Origin: Pseudodesulfovibrio indicus
Lineage (GTDB): Bacteria; Desulfobacterota; Desulfovibrionia; Desulfovibrionales; Desulfovibrionaceae
Reading direction: 5' to 3'
NCBI RefSeq assembly: GCF_001563225.1
Contig: NZ_CP014206.1
Location: forward strand, 1,116,001 to 1,180,000
Length of the DNA: 64,000 nucleotides
Shown piece by piece: positions 26,051-34,013 of the stretch. Both the position numbers and the translations under genes were made by a program. The notes below the pieces were generated by a model. The model searched no databases. It was not told the DNA's origin and saw nothing but the letters and a program-made list of their open reading frames with translations. Numbering within the stretch: position 1 is the first letter of the stretch; each line of letters begins with the position of its first letter.

Positions 26051-26139
26051 AGGATTCTCCTGAAATAGGGCGGCTCAGGGCCGCCTTTGAAAGTACGCGC
26101 AGATCCCGGACCAGCGGACGGTCGCGTCCGGGTCCGAGA

Positions 26140-26167
26140 GAGATAACCATCGGCGGGAAAATGTCAA
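26140..26167 (-). promoter_or_regulatory. Possible sigma-70 promoter for mrp
   Basis: On the minus strand TTGACA (26167-26162) is followed after 16 nt by TATCTC (26145-26140), at the end of the NifX-like gene and about 90 nt before mrp. It would allow mrp expression without the sigma-54 promoter. Confidence 0.35.
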
Positions 26168-26520
26168 ACTGATGCGCCGGGCATGGCCAGCTCGGCCAGC
26201 GACCCGTGCAGATAGCCGTCGACTACCTGGCCGAGGGAGCCGGTGAGCCACGGGATGACTTGGATTCCGGCTTCTTCGAGGGCTTCGCGGGTGCGGTTGC
26301 GGATGGCGCCGCACAGAAAAATGGTTACCCCGCAGGCCAATATGGCGGATGTCCTGTCCATAGGGTCCTTTGAGGGAAGGGATAGGAGGCCTGCGGGGTA
26401 AGATTTATGATCGCGTATTTCAAATAACTTGTAGCCGTCCGCGTTCTCGCACACGGAGGCCAACCGGTCCTGGTAGCACGCCAGGCAGATGAGCTTGGCG
26501 GAATCCACTTTCATCATCAC
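26164..26520 (-). CDS. NifX/NafY-type (dinitrogenase Fe-Mo cofactor) family protein
   Basis: A 118-residue cytoplasmic protein of the NifX/NifB C-terminal superfamily, small alpha/beta proteins that hold metal-sulfur clusters or precursors. Visible features: a Cys pair near the N-terminus (LICLACYQDRLA), SCENADGYKLFEI-like strand, a central ACGVTIFLCGAIR loop with the CGA motif, and GIQVIPWLTGSLGQVVDGY, typical of the family. It is directly downstream of a near-consensus sigma-54 promoter (26568-26583) and adjacent to an activator gene; mrp follows. Metal-cofactor handling is inferred, not nitrogenase function, since no nif structural genes are in view. Confidence 0.82.
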   Translation of the reverse strand: MMMKVDSAKLICLACYQDRLASVCENADGYKLFEIRDHKSYPAGLLSLPSKDPMDRTSAILACGVTIFLCGAIRNRTREALEEAGIQVIPWLTGSLGQVVDGYLHGSLAELAMPGASV

Positions 26521-26567
26521 TCTCCAAAAAACTCTCCGGCAGGACCCTGACCGATTGATGGCAATAG

Positions 26568-26583
26568 AGCATAGATCGTGCCA
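26568..26583 (-). promoter_or_regulatory. Sigma-54 (-24/-12) promoter
   Basis: Minus-strand TGGCACGATCTATGCT matches TGGCACR-N4-TTGCW with a single mismatch (A for the first T of TTGC). GG and GC have the required 10-nt spacing. It is 47 nt before the NifX-like start codon. Confidence 0.8.
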
Positions 26584-26635
26584 ACAGAAATATTGATTTA
26601 TTACAGTGTGTTAGGTTTAAGCGATATGGGCATTT

Positions 26636-26684
26636 GGGCGAATAATTCGCCATTACCGCAAGGAAGGTGGACGAAAAATTCGCC
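26636..26684. promoter_or_regulatory. Paired palindromic enhancer sites for the sigma-54 activator
   Basis: GGGCGAATAATTCGCC (26636-26651) and GGACGAAAAATTCGCC (26669-26684), centres 33 bp apart, about 60-100 bp upstream of the -24 element. A third copy, GGGCGAAAAATTCGCCC, lies upstream of the activator gene. Consensus GGRCGAA-N3-TTCGCC. Their position suits an upstream activating sequence; the second touches the stop codon of the activator gene. Confidence 0.7.
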
Positions 26685-28000
26685 TATTTGTCGGAGAGGA
26701 GCCGTCGCAGGGTGTCCTTGGTGATGCCCAGCTCGCGGCAGGCGGCCATTTTTTTCCCGTTGTTGCGTTTGACGGCCTGGCGCGCGGCGCGGCGCTTGAT
26801 GGCCTCCATGGTGCCGGACAGGCCCGCCGACCGGGGCGAGCCCTTGGCCGGGTGCAGGTATTCCGGGAGGTGTTCCACCTGGATGAACCCGTCCGCGCAG
26901 AGGATGAAGGCGTATTCGAGGATGTTTTCCAGCTCGCGGACGTTGCCGGGGAAGTCGTGGCGCAGGAGCACGGCCATGGCGTCTTCGCTCACGCCCTGGA
27001 TGGATTTGTTGCGCAGCCCGTTGAATTCCTGGAGGAAGTGGTCCACGAGCAGGGGCAGGTCCTCCTGCCGCTGGGTCAGGGGCGGCAGGGTCAGGGTGAC
27101 CACGTTGAGGCGGTAGAAGAGGTCCTGTCGGAAGGTCCCCTCGGCCACGGCGTCCTCCAGGTTGCGGTTGGTGGCGGCCACCACGCGCACGTCCGCGCGC
27201 ACCTGGGAGACCCCGCCGAGCGGCTCGAAGGTCTTGTCCTGGAGGAAGCGGAGCAACTTGACCTGGAGGTTCTGGGGCATGTCGCCGATCTCGTCCAGAA
27301 AGACCGTGCCGCCGTCGGCCAGTTCGAACCGGCCCGGCTTGTCCGTGCGCGCCCCGGTGAACGCGCCCGCCTTGTAGCCGAACAGCTCGGATTCCAGCAG
27401 GGTGTCGGGCAGCGCGCCGCAGTTCACGGCCACGAACGGCCCTTCCTTGCGCGGGCTCAGGGAGTGGATCGCCTTGGCGAACAGCTCCTTGCCGGTGCCG
27501 CTCTGGCCGAGCAGCAGGGTGGTGGCCTCGGATTCGCTGATCTGCGGCAGGATGCGGAAGATCTTGTCCAGGGCCTGGCTGCGGCCCACGATGTTCTCGA
27601 ACCGGTAGATGTCCTTGGCCTGCTGGCGGGAGACGTGGATCTCGGTCAGGTCGCGGAAGGTCTCCACCCCGCCGACCACGTTGCCGTCCCGGTCCTTGAG
27701 GGGCGAGGCCGAGATGGACACGGGCAGGGTGGTGCCGTCCGAGCGGACGATGAAGATGGACTTGTTGACGATGCGCCCGCCGTGCTCGATGCACGCGCCC
27801 AGCGCGCACTGGCCGTCGCACAGGGAGGAGCGGAACACGTCCCAGCACTTGCGCCCCAGGGCGTCGTCCCCGGTTATCCCGGTGATCCGCTGGGCCGCCC
27901 CGTTGAAATAGGTCACGTTCCAGTCCGCGTCCACGGTGAACAGCCCGTCGGCGATGGAGTCGAGCACGTCCTCGAGCGGCAGGTTCTTCGGAAAGGACAT
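26684..28000 (-). CDS. Sigma-54-dependent transcriptional activator (PAS-AAA+-Fis)
   Basis: A 438-residue enhancer-binding protein. Residues about 8-120 are a PAS domain with an unusual Cys set (KCWDVFRSSLCDGQCALGAC: four Cys in 19 residues) suggesting redox or metal sensing. Then a AAA+ domain (about 135-365) with Walker A GQSGTGKELF, GAFTGA (the sigma-54 contact) and Walker B VFLDEIGDM. The C-terminus (about 400-438) is a Fis-type helix-turn-helix. No receiver domain is present, so signal input is through PAS. It sits directly upstream of a sigma-54 promoter driving the NifX-like gene, and carries its own copy of the palindrome upstream. It resembles DVU2106, regulator of the orange-protein operons, by context. 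Confidence 0.95.
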   Translation of the reverse strand: MSFPKNLPLEDVLDSIADGLFTVDADWNVTYFNGAAQRITGITGDDALGRKCWDVFRSSLCDGQCALGACIEHGGRIVNKSIFIVRSDGTTLPVSISASPLKDRDGNVVGGVETFRDLTEIHVSRQQAKDIYRFENIVGRSQALDKIFRILPQISESEATTLLLGQSGTGKELFAKAIHSLSPRKEGPFVAVNCGALPDTLLESELFGYKAGAFTGARTDKPGRFELADGGTVFLDEIGDMPQNLQVKLLRFLQDKTFEPLGGVSQVRADVRVVAATNRNLEDAVAEGTFRQDLFYRLNVVTLTLPPLTQRQEDLPLLVDHFLQEFNGLRNKSIQGVSEDAMAVLLRHDFPGNVRELENILEYAFILCADGFIQVEHLPEYLHPAKGSPRSAGLSGTMEAIKRRAARQAVKRNNGKKMAACRELGITKDTLRRLLSDK

Positions 28001-28043
28001 GGTGCCACCCTACATCCCCCGGAATCCCTTGCCAAGAAAAACC

Positions 28044-28060
28044 GGGCGAAAAATTCGCCC
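28044..28060. promoter_or_regulatory. Palindromic operator upstream of the activator gene
   Basis: GGGCGAA-AAA-TTCGCCC, perfect 7-bp arms, 44-60 nt before the activator start. Same site as the two upstream of the sigma-54 promoter, so autoregulation is likely. A CCACA/TGTGG inverted repeat is immediately adjacent (28059-28072). Confidence 0.65.
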
Positions 28061-28149
28061 ACACATTTGTGGATGATCAAAAAAAGAAACCCGTCCGAAG
28101 ACGGCCCGCGATGGCGGCAGAGGCTTTCGAGAGTTGGGTGGCCGGGCAT

Positions 28150-28175
28150 GAAAAAAGCCGCCCGGAGGCGGCTTT
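28150..28175 (-). terminator. Terminator after hypB
   Basis: On the minus strand AAAGCCGCC-TCCG-GGCGGC followed by TTTTTT. Confidence 0.9.
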
Positions 28176-28202
28176 GAAAACAAACAATCGGCGTTGTCGG
28201 AC

Positions 28203-28862
28203 TTAGAGCTTCTCGGCCCGCTTTTTGCGGAGCCAGTCATACCACTGGTCCATGTTCTCGCCGGTGCGGGCGGAGATGGGCATGACCTCGATGTCCTTGT
28301 TCAGCTTCTTGGCGTGGTTGGTGGCCTTGTCCAGGTCGAAGTCCACGTAGGGCAGCAGGTCGGTCTTGTTCAGGAGCATGACCGCGGAGATGTGGAACAT
28401 GAAGGGATATTTCTCGGGCTTGTCGTCGCCCTCGGCCACGGACAGCAGGGTGACCTTGTAGTCTTCGCCCACGTTGAACTCGGCGGGGCAGACCAGGTTG
28501 CCCACGTTCTCCACGAACAGGATGTCCAGCCCGTCGGTGTCGATGGCCTTGAGCGCGTCCATGACCATGCCGGAATCGAGGTGGCAGCCGCCCTCGGTGT
28601 TGATCTGCACGGCCTGGGCGCCGGTGGCGGCCACGCGCTGGGCGTCGTTGTCGGTCTGCAGGTCGCCCTCGATGACCGCCATCTTGAATTCGTCCTTGAG
28701 CTCGGTCAGGGTGCGCTCGAGCAGGGTGGTCTTGCCCGCGCCGGGCGAGCTCATGAGGTTCAGGCAGAGGATCTTCTTGACCCGGAACTTGTTCTGCAGT
28801 TCTTCGGCCAGCCGGTCGTTGGCCTCCAGCACGTTGCGGACTATGGTCACTTCCTTGGACAT
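28203..28862 (-). CDS. hypB: Hydrogenase nickel incorporation GTPase HypB
   Basis: A 219-residue GTPase that supports nickel insertion in NiFe hydrogenase. P-loop SSPGAGKTT (about 38-46), EGDLQTDNDA, a Ni/Zn site region with VENVGNLVCPAEF, and the guanine-specificity NKTDLL are all present. The N-terminus lacks a His-rich nickel-storage tract. It follows hypA by 15 nt on the same strand, the normal pairing of the two nickel chaperones. A terminator follows. No hydrogenase structural gene is in the window. Confidence 0.96.
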   Translation of the reverse strand: MSKEVTIVRNVLEANDRLAEELQNKFRVKKILCLNLMSSPGAGKTTLLERTLTELKDEFKMAVIEGDLQTDNDAQRVAATGAQAVQINTEGGCHLDSGMVMDALKAIDTDGLDILFVENVGNLVCPAEFNVGEDYKVTLLSVAEGDDKPEKYPFMFHISAVMLLNKTDLLPYVDFDLDKATNHAKKLNKDIEVMPISARTGENMDQWYDWLRKKRAEKL

Positions 28863-28877
28863 GTCAACTCCTTGAAT

Positions 28878-29234
28878 TTACTGCTGGTCGTCCACTTCGA
28901 TGGAGGCTATGAGCAGTTCCTTGCCTTCCAGGACCTGGTGCCCCAGGAGGGCGTCGCATTTGGGACAGGGCATGCACCGGTTGTGCTCGGGGCTGAACAC
29001 CTCGCCGCACTCGCCACACGCCACCTTCACCGGCACTTCGATCACTTCCAGCTCCGCGCCGTCGAACTCCCCGCCGGGAATGAGCGCTTCCCAGGCGAAT
29101 TGCAGGGCTTCGGTGACCACCCCGGCCAGACGGCCGTTTTTCAGGGTCACCTTCTTGAGCTTGTGGCCTTCATGCTTGACCATCTCTTCGCGCAGGATGC
29201 CGAGGATGGACTCTACGATAGACATTTCATGCAT
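28878..29234 (-). CDS. hypA: Hydrogenase nickel chaperone HypA
   Basis: A 118-residue nickel metallochaperone. It starts MHEMSIVESIL: the N-terminal Met-His-Glu is the nickel ligand set, which fixes the start at 29234 rather than an upstream Met. A zinc-binding loop has CGECG and CPKC pairs. Length is standard (about 115). First gene of a hypA-hypB operon; the region upstream is filled by paired hairpin repeats. Confidence 0.95.
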   Translation of the reverse strand: MHEMSIVESILGILREEMVKHEGHKLKKVTLKNGRLAGVVTEALQFAWEALIPGGEFDGAELEVIEVPVKVACGECGEVFSPEHNRCMPCPKCDALLGHQVLEGKELLIASIEVDDQQ

Positions 29235-29311
29235 GGCGAGAGCAGTACACCGATTTCCAGACAGGGGCAAGGGGGGTGGGCGGCGGCTTCCGATAGCTGG
29301 CCATTCGCACA

Positions 29312-29379
29312 TTTTTTCCGGGGGCTTTCATCCTCACGTAGGTCGACTACGCTGCGGTGAAAGCCCCCCGGAAGAAAAT
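29312..29379 (-). repeat. Palindromic hairpin repeat, left copy (inverted)
   Basis: Long imperfect hairpin: CCGGGGGCTTTCA pairs with TGAAAGCCCCCCGG, flanked by T6 and A4 runs. On the minus strand its core reads CCGCAGCGTA-N7-TACGTGAGGA, identical at both 10-mers to the copy at 29598-29665 but with a different 7-base centre and different stem. Located 78 nt upstream of hypA. Confidence 0.75.
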
Positions 29380-29597
29380 GCACGCCTGACCAACTCTCAA
29401 AAGCCTCGGTACGGCACGGGCTCTCGTTGGGTAAGTCGTGCGGCAACCCGCTGTCGGATGTCGGTGACATCCGAGTCGCTCAGAGAGTCGGGAGGCCCAA
29501 CTCGTTTTCTGCCCATACTTGGAGCGCCTCGGTTGGCCACGCCAACCGACAGCGGCTCTCAAACGGAGGGAGGCTGGGAAGAGTGGGTCGGATGTGG

Positions 29598-29665
29598 ATT
29601 TCCCGAGGGGGTGTTTGACCGCAGCGTACACCCGGTACGTGAGGATCAACCACCCCCTCGAAAAT
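29598..29665 (+). repeat. Palindromic hairpin repeat, right copy
   Basis: CGAGGGGGTG-TTTGA pairs with TCAA-CCACCCCCTCG around the core CCGCAGCGTA-N7-TACGTGAGGA. It is an inverted copy of 29312-29379. The 218 nt between (29380-29597) contain short GC-rich inverted repeats and no gene I can support. Confidence 0.75.
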
Positions 29666-29744
29666 TCGCAGACGGCCCGCTATCCCCAGCCGGCGCACCA
29701 AAAAGAGTTGACGACCGAAGACGTTACATTTACGTTCGCACCAC

Positions 29745-29886
29745 TTGTTCTCAGGGCGGGGTGGAAGTCCCCACCGGCGGTGATCTGGTTCGCCAGAGAG
29801 CCCGCGAGCGCCCCTCCGGGTGGAGGGGGTCAAGCAGACCCGGTGCGATTCCGGGGCCGACGGTAACAGTCCGGATGAAAGAGAAT
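29745..29886 (+). ncRNA. FMN riboswitch (RFN element)
   Basis: All conserved RFN blocks are present in order: GTTCTCAGGGCGGGGTGGAA, CCCCACCGGCGGTGAT, AGCCCGCGAGCG, a variable hairpin (CCCTCCGGGTGGAGGG), GCAGACCCGGTGCGATTCC, GGGGCCGACGGTAACAGTCC and GGATGAAAGAGAA. It would bind FMN and switch off the downstream ribB, 125 nt away. The leader after it has GC-rich inverted repeats (GCCGGGCG, CGTCGCC/GGCGACG-type words) suitable for an expression platform. Confidence 0.97.
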
Positions 29887-30010
29887 AAGGCAGTCCCGCA
29901 TCCGTCGCCGGGCGTACTTCGCCTCGGCCGACGCCTGCCGCGACGGCGCTCTTGCGTCCGTCTGCCTGTCTACGCGCCCTGATTCATTCATACTCTTCTA
30001 AAGGAGATTC

Positions 30011-30748
30011 ATGATGGATCAGCCTATCCTCAAACAGTTCGGTGGCCCTATCTCGCGGGTCGAGAAAGCGCTCAAGTCCCTTCGCAAAGGGGGCGGCGTC
30101 CTGGTCACGGACAACGCCGACCGCGAAAACGAAGGCGACCTGATCTTTGCCGCCGAAACGCTGACCAAAGACCAAATGGCCATGCTCATCCGGGAATGCA
30201 GCGGCATCGTCTGCCTCTGCATGACCGAGGAAAAAGCCCGCCAGCTCGACCTGCCCATGATGGTCGAGGACAATTCCAGCCGGTACGGTACCGCGTTCAC
30301 CGTCTCCATCGAGGCGGCCGAGGGCGTGACCACCGGCGTGTCCGCCGCCGACCGCGTGACCACGATCAAGGCGGCTGCGGCTCCTGGAGCCAAGCCGACC
30401 GACCTGCACAAGCCCGGCCACGTGTTTCCGCTTTGCGCCCGCCCCGGCGGCGTGCTGGAGCGCGGCGGCCACACCGAGGCCACCGTGGACCTCACCCGGC
30501 TGGCCGGACTGGCCCCCTGCGGCGTGCTCTGCGAACTGACCAACCCGGACGGCACCATGGCCAAGCTCCACGAGATCGTGGCCTTCGCCATCAAGCACCA
30601 GATGGCCATGTGCACCGTCCAGGACATCATCGCCTACCGCGAACACATCGGCGATACCAACGCCGAAATGGTCGTGCCGGAAAACTCGTCCGCACTGAGC
30701 AAGGCCACCCGGACCTTCCCCCGCAGCACCTTCGCCGCGGGCCGGTAG
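30011..30748 (+). CDS. ribB: 3,4-dihydroxy-2-butanone-4-phosphate synthase
   Basis: A 245-residue cytoplasmic enzyme that converts ribulose 5-phosphate to the four-carbon precursor of riboflavin. Signature acidic loop [16 protein letters not shown], then [12 protein letters not shown], a HVFPL-type HKPGHVFPL and the [11 protein letters not shown] motif. No GTP cyclohydrolase II domain follows, so it is the stand-alone RibB form, slightly long at the C-terminus. Start at the first of two adjacent ATGs, after AAAGGAG. It is preceded by an FMN riboswitch and followed by a terminator, making a single-gene, flavin-repressed unit. Confidence 0.96.
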   Translation: MMDQPILKQFGGPISRVEKALKSLRKGGGVLVTDNADRENEGDLIFAAETLTKDQMAMLIRECSGIVCLCMTEEKARQLDLPMMVEDNSSRYGTAFTVSIEAAEGVTTGVSAADRVTTIKAAAAPGAKPTDLHKPGHVFPLCARPGGVLERGGHTEATVDLTRLAGLAPCGVLCELTNPDGTMAKLHEIVAFAIKHQMAMCTVQDIIAYREHIGDTNAEMVVPENSSALSKATRTFPRSTFAAGR

Positions 30749-30787
30749 ACGTCCGCACGACACCCTCAACCCTCTCCTCCTAAAACC

Positions 30788-30826
30788 CAAGCCCCCGCCG
30801 TTTCGCCCGGCGGGGGCTTTTTTTGG
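30788..30826 (+). terminator. Terminator after ribB
   Basis: AAGCCCCCGCCG pairs with CGGCGGGGGCTT across a short loop, then T7. Confidence 0.92.
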
Positions 30827-30830
30827 GAAT

Positions 30831-31401
30831 GCCTCCGGCGGCCAGAGGGGGAAACTTTCGAGAAAGTTTCCCCCTCTGGACTCCCCCTTCAAAGCTTTTT
30901 GTCGCTCGCTTCGCTCGGGTGCGTGCGGGGGCGGGTGGTGACAGGGGAGGGATGACCGGATAAAAGAGGTTGAATCGGTTATACGTATTGCGTTTGAAAT
31001 TCGATAACAGGAGATTCGCCATGGGCCACGATCTGAACCAGCTGCACCACCTCGTTGAACTCAGTATGAGGAGCACTCATACCGCCACACTCGTCATTGC
31101 CGGGCTGTTTTATGTACTCAACGACAAAGGGGTGCTGAGCAAGGAAGAGTTCGAGTCCGTCATCGACATCGCCGCGAATAGCGCTGGCGAAAATCCCTCG
31201 GACGGCGCACTCAAGCAGGAGATAAGGGGGTTCGGTCGAGATGTTGGGGGCCTCCTGAAATAGTTCGGCCCTATACATGCCTTCCGCCGAAGGCGGCGAT
31301 AAAAAGTTTTGGAAGGGAGAGGGGATGGGGGTCCGGGGGAAGGGGAGAGGGAAACCTTTTCCAAAAGGTTTCCCTCTCCCCTTCCCCCGGCCGCCGGAGG
31401 C
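30831..31401. repeat. Intergenic repeat block 2 bounded by inverted GCCTCCGGCGGC ends, enclosing a small gene
   Basis: Left end GCCTCCGGCGGC (30831-30842) and right end GCCGCCGGAGGC (31390-31401) are the same perfect 12-bp inverted ends as block 1. The left arm has the GAAACTTTCGAGAAAGTTTC hairpin and the GTCGCTCGCTTCGCTCGGGT word; the right arm has GGGGATGGGGGTCCGGGGGA and a GGAAACCTTTT/AAAAGGTTTCC hairpin, nearly identical to the right arm of block 1. Between the arms sits the 80-residue gene 31021-31263. Confidence 0.8.
31021..31263 (+). CDS. Small protein of unknown function inside repeat block 2
   Basis: An 80-residue protein with a hydrophobic segment (about 20-36, THTATLVIAGLFYVLNDKG) followed by an acidic helix (SKEEFESVIDIAANSAGE) and a basic C-terminus. 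AGGAG lies 8 nt before the ATG, supporting a real gene. No domain recognised. Its AT content is higher than neighbours, and it is enclosed by inverted copies of an intergenic repeat, which could mean it moved with them or that repeats inserted at both its ends. Confidence 0.6.
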   Translation: MGHDLNQLHHLVELSMRSTHTATLVIAGLFYVLNDKGVLSKEEFESVIDIAANSAGENPSDGALKQEIRGFGRDVGGLLK

Positions 31402-31483
31402 ATCTTCCTCAAAAAAGTTGACAGCCCGGCCTGATCGGTAGTGAACTGTGCATCCGATTTTTCTTTAACCGAGAGGTATCCTG

Positions 31484-33145
31484 ATGCGTAGCAAGAAGAT
31501 GACTGGTGGATTGGAGAAGGCCCCGCACCGTTCGCTGTTGTATGCGAGCGGGTTGTCCAAGGAGGAGATGGACAGGCCGCTGATCGGCGTATGCAACGCC
31601 CAGAACGAGATTATCCCCGGTCATGTTCACCTGGACACCATTGCCGAGGCCGTGAAGGCGGGCATCCGCATGGCGGGGGGCACTCCGCTGGAGTTTCCGG
31701 CCATCGGCGTGTGCGACGGGCTGGCCATGAACCACGAGGGCATGAAGATGTCCCTGCCCAGCCGCGAGATCATCGCCGATTCCGTGGAGATCATGGCCAC
31801 GGCGCATCCCTTCGACGCCCTGGTCTGCATTCCCAACTGCGACAAGATCGTGCCCGGCATGCTCATGGCCATGCTGCGGCTGAACATTCCGGCGGTGATC
31901 GTCTCCGGCGGCCCCATGCTGGCCGGGCACAAGCGGACCTCGGACCTGATCACCGTGTTCGAGGGCGTGGGCAAGGTCCGCGCGGGCAAGATGACCGAGG
32001 AGGAGCTGGAGGAATACACGGCGGGCGCCTGTCCCACCTGCGGTTCGTGCTCGGGCATGTTCACGGCCAACTCCATGAACTGTCTTTCCGAATCCATCGG
32101 CCTGGCCCTGCCCGGCAACGGCACCATCCCGGCGGTCATGTCCGCCCGCATCCGGCTGGCCAAGAAGGCGGGCATGCAGGTCATGGAGATGCTGGAGCGG
32201 AACATCCGCCCGCGCGACATCGTCACCGAGAAGTCGGTGCACAACGCGGTGACCATGGACATGGCGCTCGGCTGCTCCACCAATACCACCCTGCACCTGC
32301 CCGCGCTGTTCGCCGAGGCCGGTCTGGATCTTTCGCTGCACATGTTCAACGAGGTCAGCATGAAGACCCCGAACCTCTGCAAGCTCGCCCCGGCCGGGCC
32401 GCACTACATGGAGGAGCTGGAGGAGGCCGGAGGCATCCCCGGCGTCATGTCCGAGCTGGCCAAGCGCGACCTGCTCAACCTGGACGTCATGACCGTGACC
32501 GGCAAGACGCTGGGCGAGAACCTGAAGGAAATGAACGCCCGCGTGACCAATCACGAGATTGTTCGGCCCATCGACAACCCGTACTCCGAGGAAGGCGGCA
32601 TCGCCATCCTGTACGGCAACATCGCGCCGGAAGGATGTTGCGTGAAGCAGTCCGCAGTGGCCCCGGAGATGATGCGGAACACCGGCACGGCGCGGGTGTT
32701 CAACAGCGAGGAGGAGGGCGTGGCCGCCATTCTGGGCAACGAGATCAAGCCCGGCGACGTGGTGGTCATCCTGTACGAAGGTCCCAAGGGCGGCCCCGGC
32801 ATGCGCGAGATGCTGACCCCGACCTCGGCCATTTCCGGCATGGGGCTGGGCGAGTCCGTGGCGCTGATCACCGACGGCCGGTTCTCCGGCGGCACGCGCG
32901 GCGCGGCCATCGGCCATGTCTCGCCCGAGGCCGCTGCGGGCGGCCCGGTGGGGTTGATCCGCGAGGGCGACCGCATCGAGATCGACATCCCGGCCCGCAA
33001 GATCAACCTGCTGGTGGACGACGCCGAGCTCGAGGCCCGCAAGAAGGACCACAAGCCCCTGGTCAAGGAGGTCTCGTCGCCCTTCCTGCGGCGCTACGCC
33101 AAGCTGGTCACCTCGGCCTCGCGCGGTGCGGTGTACGAAAAATAG
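31484..33145 (+). CDS. ilvD: Dihydroxy-acid dehydratase
   Basis: A 553-residue cytoplasmic Fe-S enzyme of valine, leucine and isoleucine synthesis. Conserved elements: [41 protein letters not shown] (cluster Cys), [12 protein letters not shown], and the C-terminal [21 protein letters not shown]. Length matches the family. GAGAGG precedes the ATG. It stands alone, with a TTGACA word at 31418 as possible -35 and a terminator at 33167. No leader peptide for attenuation was seen. Confidence 0.97.
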   Translation: MRSKKMTGGLEKAPHRSLLYASGLSKEEMDRPLIGVCNAQNEIIPGHVHLDTIAEAVKAGIRMAGGTPLEFPAIGVCDGLAMNHEGMKMSLPSREIIADSVEIMATAHPFDALVCIPNCDKIVPGMLMAMLRLNIPAVIVSGGPMLAGHKRTSDLITVFEGVGKVRAGKMTEEELEEYTAGACPTCGSCSGMFTANSMNCLSESIGLALPGNGTIPAVMSARIRLAKKAGMQVMEMLERNIRPRDIVTEKSVHNAVTMDMALGCSTNTTLHLPALFAEAGLDLSLHMFNEVSMKTPNLCKLAPAGPHYMEELEEAGGIPGVMSELAKRDLLNLDVMTVTGKTLGENLKEMNARVTNHEIVRPIDNPYSEEGGIAILYGNIAPEGCCVKQSAVAPEMMRNTGTARVFNSEEEGVAAILGNEIKPGDVVVILYEGPKGGPGMREMLTPTSAISGMGLGESVALITDGRFSGGTRGAAIGHVSPEAAAGGPVGLIREGDRIEIDIPARKINLLVDDAELEARKKDHKPLVKEVSSPFLRRYAKLVTSASRGAVYEK

Positions 33146-33166
33146 TTCGCGACGGCGCGGCAAGAG

Positions 33167-33203
33167 AAAGGCCGGTCCCGGATTTCCGGGGCCGGCCTTT
33201 TTG
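33167..33203. terminator. Terminator between ilvD and the solute-binding gene
   Basis: AAAGGCCGGTCCCGGA pairs with the CGGGGCCGGCCTTT arm and is followed by TTTTT; the complementary strand has A/T flanks, so it serves the convergent gene too. Confidence 0.9.
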
Positions 33204-33206
33204 CGT

Positions 33207-34013
33207 CTATCGGTTGTTGCCGAGCCAGGGACAGCGCGTGTCCGTGGGCGGCTTCAGGCCGGGGAACCAGCGCTGGATGATCCGCTTGAACGTCCCGTCC
33301 GCCCTCATCCCCTCGAACGCCTTCTGCCAGGCGGTCACGGTCTCGGGCGCGGTGGCGTGCGACAGGGCGATGTAGAGGTCCACCTCCTTGAGCGGGAAGA
33401 CCTCCACGAAATTCTCCGGGTCCACCCCGGCCGTCTCGGCAATGCCCGCCAATCCGGTGTTGCTGCCCACGATGAGGTCCAGCCTCCCGTACTCCAGCTT
33501 GCGGTAGATGCTGTCTTCGCTGGCGGACCGTTCCAGGTTGGTGAAGCCGTGGTCCTCCAGGAACCGGTCGCGGGCGTCGTTGATATAGGTGCCTATGGCC
33601 CGGACCTGGCGCGCGTCGTCCAGGCTGCGGATGACGATGCCCGATCCCTTGCGGGCCATGAAACTCCACTGCACGCGGAAGATCGGCCCCACCCAGTGGA
33701 ACAGGGCGTCGCGCTCCTTGGTCCGGGTGGTGGGGAACAGGGCCACGTCGGGCCTCGCCAGGGCGACAGAGTAGCCCCGCGCCCACGGCGTGGGTTCGAT
33801 CTCCGCGTGGATGCCGGACCGGTCCATGATCTCCTGCACGATTTCCACGGCCCAGCCTGTGAGGTTGCCGTTTTCGATGCGTGCGGAGCGCGCGGTCAGC
33901 TCGGCCAGAACCCGCAATTCCTTGGCCCGCGCCTGGCCGGGCAGGAGCAGGAGGAAGCCCAAAGCCGCCCACAGCGCGGTCTGAGACAGTGTGTGAAACC
34001 GGGAGGTGCGCAT
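33207..34013 (-). CDS. Periplasmic solute-binding protein, family 3 (amino-acid type)
   Basis: A 268-residue secreted protein with signal peptide (about 1-28, ALWAALGFLLLLPGQARA) and an SBP_bac_3 fold: start LRVLAELTARSARIENGNLTGWAVEIVQEIM, then GLDLIVGSNTGLA-like and final FKRIIQRWFPGL. Such proteins bind polar amino acids for ABC import, or act in signalling. No permease or ATPase gene is adjacent, so it may be an orphan binding protein. The start at 34013 has AGGAAA 8 nt upstream; an in-frame Met further up adds a non-signal leader. Confidence 0.85.
   Translation of the reverse strand: MRTSRFHTLSQTALWAALGFLLLLPGQARAKELRVLAELTARSARIENGNLTGWAVEIVQEIMDRSGIHAEIEPTPWARGYSVALARPDVALFPTTRTKERDALFHWVGPIFRVQWSFMARKGSGIVIRSLDDARQVRAIGTYINDARDRFLEDHGFTNLERSASEDSIYRKLEYGRLDLIVGSNTGLAGIAETAGVDPENFVEVFPLKEVDLYIALSHATAPETVTAWQKAFEGMRADGTFKRIIQRWFPGLKPPTDTRCPWLGNNR

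Noticed and set aside
26075-26314. 79-codon minus-strand frame overlapping the NifX-like gene
   Set aside because: Arg/Pro-rich shadow in another frame of a supported gene and its 3' gap.
24643-31401. Insertion sequence
   Set aside because: Inverted ends exist but no transposase, no clear target duplication; only a repeat block is called.
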